26,037 nucleotides of DNA, from positions 1-26,037 of the forward strand of contig VAWY01000098.1 of the NCBI GenBank assembly GCA_005888335.1, in the 5' to 3' direction. The DNA is from Actinomycetota bacterium. GTDB taxonomy: Bacteria > Actinomycetota > Thermoleophilia > Solirubrobacterales > Solirubrobacteraceae. Under the pieces are notes generated by a model that saw only the letters and a program-made list of their open reading frames with translations, ran no database searches and had not been told where the DNA came from. Every line of letters begins with the position of its first letter. Positions within the stretch are counted from its first letter, which is position 1. This document shows, piece by piece, positions 22,647-26,037 of this stretch. Made by a program: the position numbers and the translations under genes.

Positions 22647-22662
22647 GGTCAGCCCGTGCTAA

Positions 22663-22682
22663 GAGGCCGGCCGGAAGGCCTC
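22663..22682 (-). terminator. Hairpin after the metallophosphoesterase gene
   Basis: GAGGCC/GGCCTC with an 8-nt loop (GGCCGGAA) 24 nt downstream of the stop at 22706 on the minus strand. Plausible terminator separating the two DNRLRE genes. Confidence 0.4.
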
Positions 22683-22705
22683 GATCGGCCCGGCTCAGCG
22701 AGAGC

Positions 22706-24145
22706 TCAGTGGCAGCTCTCCGAGCCCGAGTCGGTGAACGTCTTCCCGGCCTCCGGGAGGAACTGCCAGTTGTAGGAGCCCGGGCGCAGGGTCAGCTTGA
22801 GCACGCCGAAGGTGTCGGCGTTGACGACCTCCGCCGGCGGCTTGAGCGAGACGCCGTAGTGCGACGCCCCTCCGGTGCCCACCGTGAACTGGCGAATGCC
22901 CCGCGCGTCGTCGCGGGCGCCGGTCTTGTTCTGGCGGTAGTAGCGCTGGTAGTTGTGGTCGTGGCCGACCAGCACCACGTCGGCGCCGGCGTCGTAGAGG
23001 GTGTCCCACAGCCCGGCCTGCGACGCGTCGTCGCCCTTGGTGCCGATGTTCCAGCGCGGGTGATGCCAGTAGGCCAGGGTGCACTGCGTGCTGTGGCTCG
23101 CCAGGTCGTTGCGCAGCCAGGCCACCTGGGCCGAGCCCGCGTCCCGGGCGACGTTCGAGTTGAGGGCGATCAGGTGCCAGCCCCCGATATCGAACGAGTA
23201 ATAGCCGTTCCCCCGCGGTCCGGCCAGGGCGCCGAAGTAGTCGAAGTAGCCCGTCCCGCCACTGTTGTACTCGTGGTTGCCGGGGGCGGGCTTGACCTTC
23301 GCGTTGTGGCGGCCCCAGGTCGGGTCGTAGTAGCTCTTGAACTCGCTCATGGTGCCGGACTGGTAGGCGTTGTCGCCCAGGGTGAGCACCGCATCCAGAT
23401 TGAGCGTGTCGAGCAGCTTCGCGCTGACATCGCCGCTCGTGGGGGAGTTGGCGATGTCGCCGGCGGCCGCGATGACGGCCTCGGAGGCCGGCGGCGAGGG
23501 CGGTGGTGGTGGGACCGGGTCGGGCGCGGCGCCGGGTTCAGGACCGGCGGCGGGGCTCGGAGACGTGGACGGCGTGACGCTCGTGGTGCCCGCGGGATTG
23601 CGCACGATGAGCCGCGGCGCGCGCTTGCGGTTCTCGCGGCTGGCCAGAACGATGCGCTGGCGACCGCTTGTGGCCATGGCGACCGACAGCACGCCTCGCT
23701 CGTTGACGAGCCGGGTGACGTTGATGCTCTTCCACCGGTGGGCACGCAGCCGGCCCGAGCGCACGACCGCGCGATCGGCCGCCGGCGCCGAGCCGTACGT
23801 CAGCGAGCGCTCGGCCCAGCCGCTGTCCGTCACGCGGCGCAGCCGCAGGCCCTTCTTCGAGCTGGTCAGCGGATAGATGCGCAGCGTGGCGCTGAAGCCT
23901 TGCGCCGGCGCGGAGCCGAGCGTGAAGCGCAGGTAGGCGCGCGACGCCGGCCGCCGCGTGACGACGAGGCGCGTGGACGTGCCGAAGTTGCGCGCGGAGT
24001 ACTTGGACGTGACGTAGCTGTCATCCGTCGGCGAGAGCGTCGCCGACGGCGCAGCCAATGCGCGCCCGTCGATGTCGGCCATGAAGGCGCCGATGGCGAA
24101 GCACAGAGCGACGGCCCGCCGAGCGGGCGTACTGCTGAAGGACAT
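22706..24145 (-). CDS. Secreted DNRLRE-metallophosphoesterase (purple acid phosphatase-like)
   Basis: A 479-residue protein, ATG 24145. A signal-peptide-like segment (about 1-33, CFAIGAFMADIDGRALA) precedes a DNRLRE-like domain (about 35-185; LSPTDDSYVTSKYSARNFGTS), then a NPAGTTSVTPSTSPSPA linker and a metallophosphoesterase (about 215-479). Motifs for a two-metal site are AAGDIAN, GDNAYQSG, APGNHEYN, YWHHPRW and GHDHNYQR. It probably acts as a secreted acid or alkaline phosphatase. Its first half matches neighbouring proteins that have a different catalytic domain (ENHS phosphoesterase), so the catalytic module has been swapped onto a common scaffold. Ends TFTDSGSESCH, with a single terminal Cys. 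Confidence 0.88.
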   Translation of the reverse strand: MSFSSTPARRAVALCFAIGAFMADIDGRALAAPSATLSPTDDSYVTSKYSARNFGTSTRLVVTRRPASRAYLRFTLGSAPAQGFSATLRIYPLTSSKKGLRLRRVTDSGWAERSLTYGSAPAADRAVVRSGRLRAHRWKSINVTRLVNERGVLSVAMATSGRQRIVLASRENRKRAPRLIVRNPAGTTSVTPSTSPSPAAGPEPGAAPDPVPPPPPSPPASEAVIAAAGDIANSPTSGDVSAKLLDTLNLDAVLTLGDNAYQSGTMSEFKSYYDPTWGRHNAKVKPAPGNHEYNSGGTGYFDYFGALAGPRGNGYYSFDIGGWHLIALNSNVARDAGSAQVAWLRNDLASHSTQCTLAYWHHPRWNIGTKGDDASQAGLWDTLYDAGADVVLVGHDHNYQRYYRQNKTGARDDARGIRQFTVGTGGASHYGVSLKPPAEVVNADTFGVLKLTLRPGSYNWQFLPEAGKTFTDSGSESCH

Positions 24146-24194
24146 GACCACCAATCCGGTTTGGGGACGTGGGACCGGCCGGGGCCGGCCGCAC

Positions 24195-24268
24195 GGCGGC
24201 GCGACATCCCGGCCGGCGCGGGTGGTTCCCGCCGGTCGCGCCGCCGCCCCTCGTACGTCTGTCCAGCC
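24195..24268 (-). promoter_or_regulatory. Leader hairpin and conserved upstream box (copy 2)
   Basis: GGCGGCGCGAC (24195-24205) pairs with GTCGCGCCGCC (24235-24245), 11 bp, with an inner GCGGG/CCCGC stem. Just upstream on the minus strand is the box CTCGTACGTCTGTCCAGCC (plus-strand reading, 24250-24268), six bases after the stop of the next gene. It stands about 103-123 nt before ATG 24145. The leader also shares CCGGTCCCACGT with the leader of the gene at 22507. Confidence 0.45.
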
Positions 24269-24273
24269 GGGAT

Positions 24274-25776
24274 CTAGAGGTTGAACCCGGCCCTCATGCT
24301 CGCTGCCGTGGCCGCTCCGCCGAGGTTGGCCGGCAGGCCGAGCATCTCCTCGGTGGTCCGCAGCATCGAGTAGTGCGTGTAGTGCGTCGCGACGGACGCG
24401 CCGGGCTTCGTGCTCGGCGCGATCACGAGCGTCGTGATCTGGTTGTTGGCGCTGTGGTCGTCCTCGTCGAACGTGAGGAAGACGGCCGTCGTGCCCGACT
24501 TGTACTCGGGGCTGTCGAGGATCTTCGGGACCCAGCGCGACAGCCAGGTGTCACCGGTGTTGACCGAGCAGTCGTGCATGTCGCTGCACAGGTCGGGCGT
24601 GATGAACGTGAACTTCGCCGAGACGTCCGGCTGGGCGCCGAGCGGGATGTCCTGCGCCTTGCAGGCGGCGTCGATGTTCATGTAGTAGGCGGCCGGGTTG
24701 TGCTTGACCGCATAGCGGCCGGAGTTGCCACGCAGGCAGTTGCTCGGCATCCCCTCCTGGAGTGACTTCCAGTCGGGCCCGAGCTGGGAGAAGATGCTCG
24801 GCACGTTGAGCGGGTGCGAGGACGGCGGGCTGTCGTCGCTGATGCCCTGCGGTGAGCCGGACGTCATCGCGATGTAGTTGGGGAGGCTCGGATGGGTCTC
24901 GGCGAAGAACTGGCTCGCGTAGGCGCACTGGGAGGCCAGGTGGTTGATGTACGGGGCGCTGGCCGAGCCCATGATCTGGTACGTCGAGTGGTTCTCCATG
25001 ACGATCCACACGACGTGCTTCCAGGCGGGCGGCGTCGCGGTCACGCCGCATGGCTGGGCCGAGCCGGGCTGCGGGCCGGGCGCGGGCAGCGGCGACGGGG
25101 CGGGCGCCGGCGCGGGCGGCGGCACGGGGCCGGGCAGGTCGACCGGCTGCGCGCCGGGCGAGCCGGAGGGCGCGGCGCCGGGGGGCGCGCCGGGCTCGCT
25201 CACCGACGGCGCGACGCTCGTCGTCCCCGCGGGATTGCGCAGCATGAGCCGCGGCGCCTGCGCGCCGGCTTCGCGGCTGGTCAGGACGACCCGGTCGCGG
25301 CCGCTCGTCGCCAGCGCCAGCCCGAGCACGCCGCTGTCGTCGACCAGGCGCGTGACGTCCACGTCCTTCCAGTGGCGAGCGCGCAGCGCCCCGGTGCGCA
25401 CGAGCGCGTGGTGGTCGGTGGCCGGCAGCAGGCTGTAGCGCAGGCCCCGCTCGTTCCACCCGGAGGCCGTGGCGCGGCGCACGCGCAGTCCCTTGACGGA
25501 GTTGGTCAGCGGATAGAGGCGCAGGGTCGCGCGGAAGCCGGGCGCCGGCTTCGCGCCGAGGTCGAAGCGCAGGAAGGCGAACGACTTCGGCGCGCGCGAG
25601 ACGACCAGCCGGCTGGACGCGCCGAAGTTGCGCTGCGCCTGGACGGCGCTGGCGTAGGTGTCGTCCGACGGGGAGACGGTGGCCGAGGGCGCCGCCGAGG
25701 CGACGCCGGCGGCACACGCGGGTACGGCGAGGCAGAGAGCGAGGGCCCGCCGGGCGGGCGTGCTGCTGGGTGACAT
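24274..25776 (-). CDS. Secreted DNRLRE-phosphoesterase, copy 2
   Basis: A 500-residue protein, ATG 25776. Signal peptide about 1-28 (LAVPACAAGVASA), DNRLRE-like domain about 29-185 (VSPSDDTYASAVQAQRNFGAS), NPAGTTSVAPSVS plus a long Pro/Ala/Gly linker, and a phosphoesterase domain about 250-500. Catalytic-type motifs are VVWIVMENHSTYQIMG, HPSLPNYIAMTSG and TFDEDDHS, with a terminal MRAGFNL. It is the closest relative of the gene at 21056-22507: the catalytic part is nearly identical in DNA while signal and linker differ. It is the first of the four-gene block of secreted enzymes and follows sucD; the box at 25810-25830 lies 34 nt upstream. It is expected to hydrolyse phosphate monoesters or phospholipids outside the cell. 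Confidence 0.86.
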   Translation of the reverse strand: MSPSSTPARRALALCLAVPACAAGVASAAPSATVSPSDDTYASAVQAQRNFGASSRLVVSRAPKSFAFLRFDLGAKPAPGFRATLRLYPLTNSVKGLRVRRATASGWNERGLRYSLLPATDHHALVRTGALRARHWKDVDVTRLVDDSGVLGLALATSGRDRVVLTSREAGAQAPRLMLRNPAGTTSVAPSVSEPGAPPGAAPSGSPGAQPVDLPGPVPPPAPAPAPSPLPAPGPQPGSAQPCGVTATPPAWKHVVWIVMENHSTYQIMGSASAPYINHLASQCAYASQFFAETHPSLPNYIAMTSGSPQGISDDSPPSSHPLNVPSIFSQLGPDWKSLQEGMPSNCLRGNSGRYAVKHNPAAYYMNIDAACKAQDIPLGAQPDVSAKFTFITPDLCSDMHDCSVNTGDTWLSRWVPKILDSPEYKSGTTAVFLTFDEDDHSANNQITTLVIAPSTKPGASVATHYTHYSMLRTTEEMLGLPANLGGAATAASMRAGFNL

Positions 25777-25809
25777 GCGGCGCGTGGTCCCCGACCGGGT
25801 CCCCGCGCG

Positions 25810-25830
25810 CCCTCGTACATGTGTCGAACG
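25810..25830 (-). promoter_or_regulatory. Conserved upstream box (copy 1)
   Basis: Plus-strand reading CCCTCGTACATGTGTCGAACG. It matches the boxes at 22613-22633 and 24248-24268 at 15 or more of 21 positions each. It lies 34 nt upstream of ATG 25776. A shared regulator-binding site or a promoter part is likely; the element is not present before the fourth gene (20965). Confidence 0.45.
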
Positions 25831-25849
25831 ACGTTAGGGTTAGAGCGGG

Positions 25850-26037
25850 TCAGGCGCCGAGAATCTCGACGGCGATCTCGGCGACCTGCGTCGGCGTCCG
25901 TCCGACCCGCACGCCGCGCGACTCGAGCGCCTCGATCTTCGCCTGCGCGCCGCCGCTCGAGCCCGACACGATGGCGCCGGCGTGGCCCATCGTCTTGCCC
26001 GGCGGGGCGGTGACGCCGGCGATGTAGCCGACCACCG
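25850..26037 (-). CDS. sucD: Succinyl-CoA ligase (ADP/GDP-forming) alpha subunit, C-terminal fragment
   Basis: The last 62 codons of a gene cut by the right window edge; the start is outside. The visible residues [20 protein letters not shown], followed by [20 protein letters not shown] and TPTQVAEIA, are the well-conserved C-terminal part of SucD, which contains the phosphohistidine-binding region and the loop for subunit contacts. SucD with SucC converts succinyl-CoA to succinate in the TCA cycle. It is the housekeeping neighbour of the secreted enzyme block and ends with TGA about 73 nt before the next gene. The upstream sucC is not in the window. Confidence 0.93.
   Translation of the reverse strand, partial: VVGYIAGVTAPPGKTMGHAGAIVSGSSGGAQAKIEALESRGVRVGRTPTQVAEIAVEILGA

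Noticed and set aside
1..26037. CRISPR arrays, tRNA or rRNA genes, insertion sequences or att sites
   Set aside because: No regularly spaced direct repeats, cloverleaf patterns, rRNA core sequences, transposase or integrase genes were seen on either strand.

Overview
The window is about 26 kb of very GC-rich DNA with tightly packed genes, strong third-position G/C bias, frequent GTG or TTG starts and 4-nt ATGA gene overlaps. Secreted DNRLRE-type proteins, cyclic di-GMP (c-di-GMP) riboswitches, a DtxR-family regulator and SucD together suggest a soil actinobacterium of the Thermoleophilia/Solirubrobacterales type. That placement is an inference from gene content; no rRNA or other marker is present.

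Layout. (1) 1-5399, plus strand: a type IV pilus minor-pilin operon with two tandem PilV-like genes sharing a near-identical 5' half, then PilW-like and PilX-like genes, closed by a hairpin terminator. (2) 5468-7721: a 43-codon ORF reading away from a LysR-type regulator, followed by a DUF1232 membrane protein and a DtxR/MntR-family regulator. (3) 7728-11979, minus strand: three short genes whose products all end in VDIV or VDIT. Two of them (11448-11804 and 10758-11207) have Sec signal peptides, and each is preceded by its own class I c-di-GMP riboswitch. The third (10403-10582) is Ser/Gly-rich, lacks a signal peptide and lies directly before an ABC exporter and a single-domain Ser/Thr kinase. 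All three genes share a promoter-like pattern with invariant spacing. (4) 11977-14741, minus: a PLP aminotransferase and a large secreted repeat protein. (5) 14907-19492, minus: four genes: a coiled-coil/Pro-Ala protein, a 47-aa membrane peptide, a family 2 glycosyltransferase with an N-terminal c-di-GMP-binding MshEN domain, and a polytopic membrane protein. (6) 19580-25776, minus: four secreted enzymes sharing a DNRLRE-like N-terminal module fused to either a phosphoesterase or a metallophosphoesterase domain. (7) 25850-26037, minus: the C-terminus of SucD, cut by the window edge.

How it may fit together. c-di-GMP is the recurring theme: two riboswitches and one MshEN glycosyltransferase lie within 8 kb of each other, near pilus genes and a set of secreted enzymes. 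My reading is a surface or biofilm region in which c-di-GMP sets export of the VDI-tail proteins and activity of a polysaccharide synthase. The least familiar part is the VDI-tail/ABC/kinase locus at 7.7-12.0 kb, which I do not recognise as a named system.
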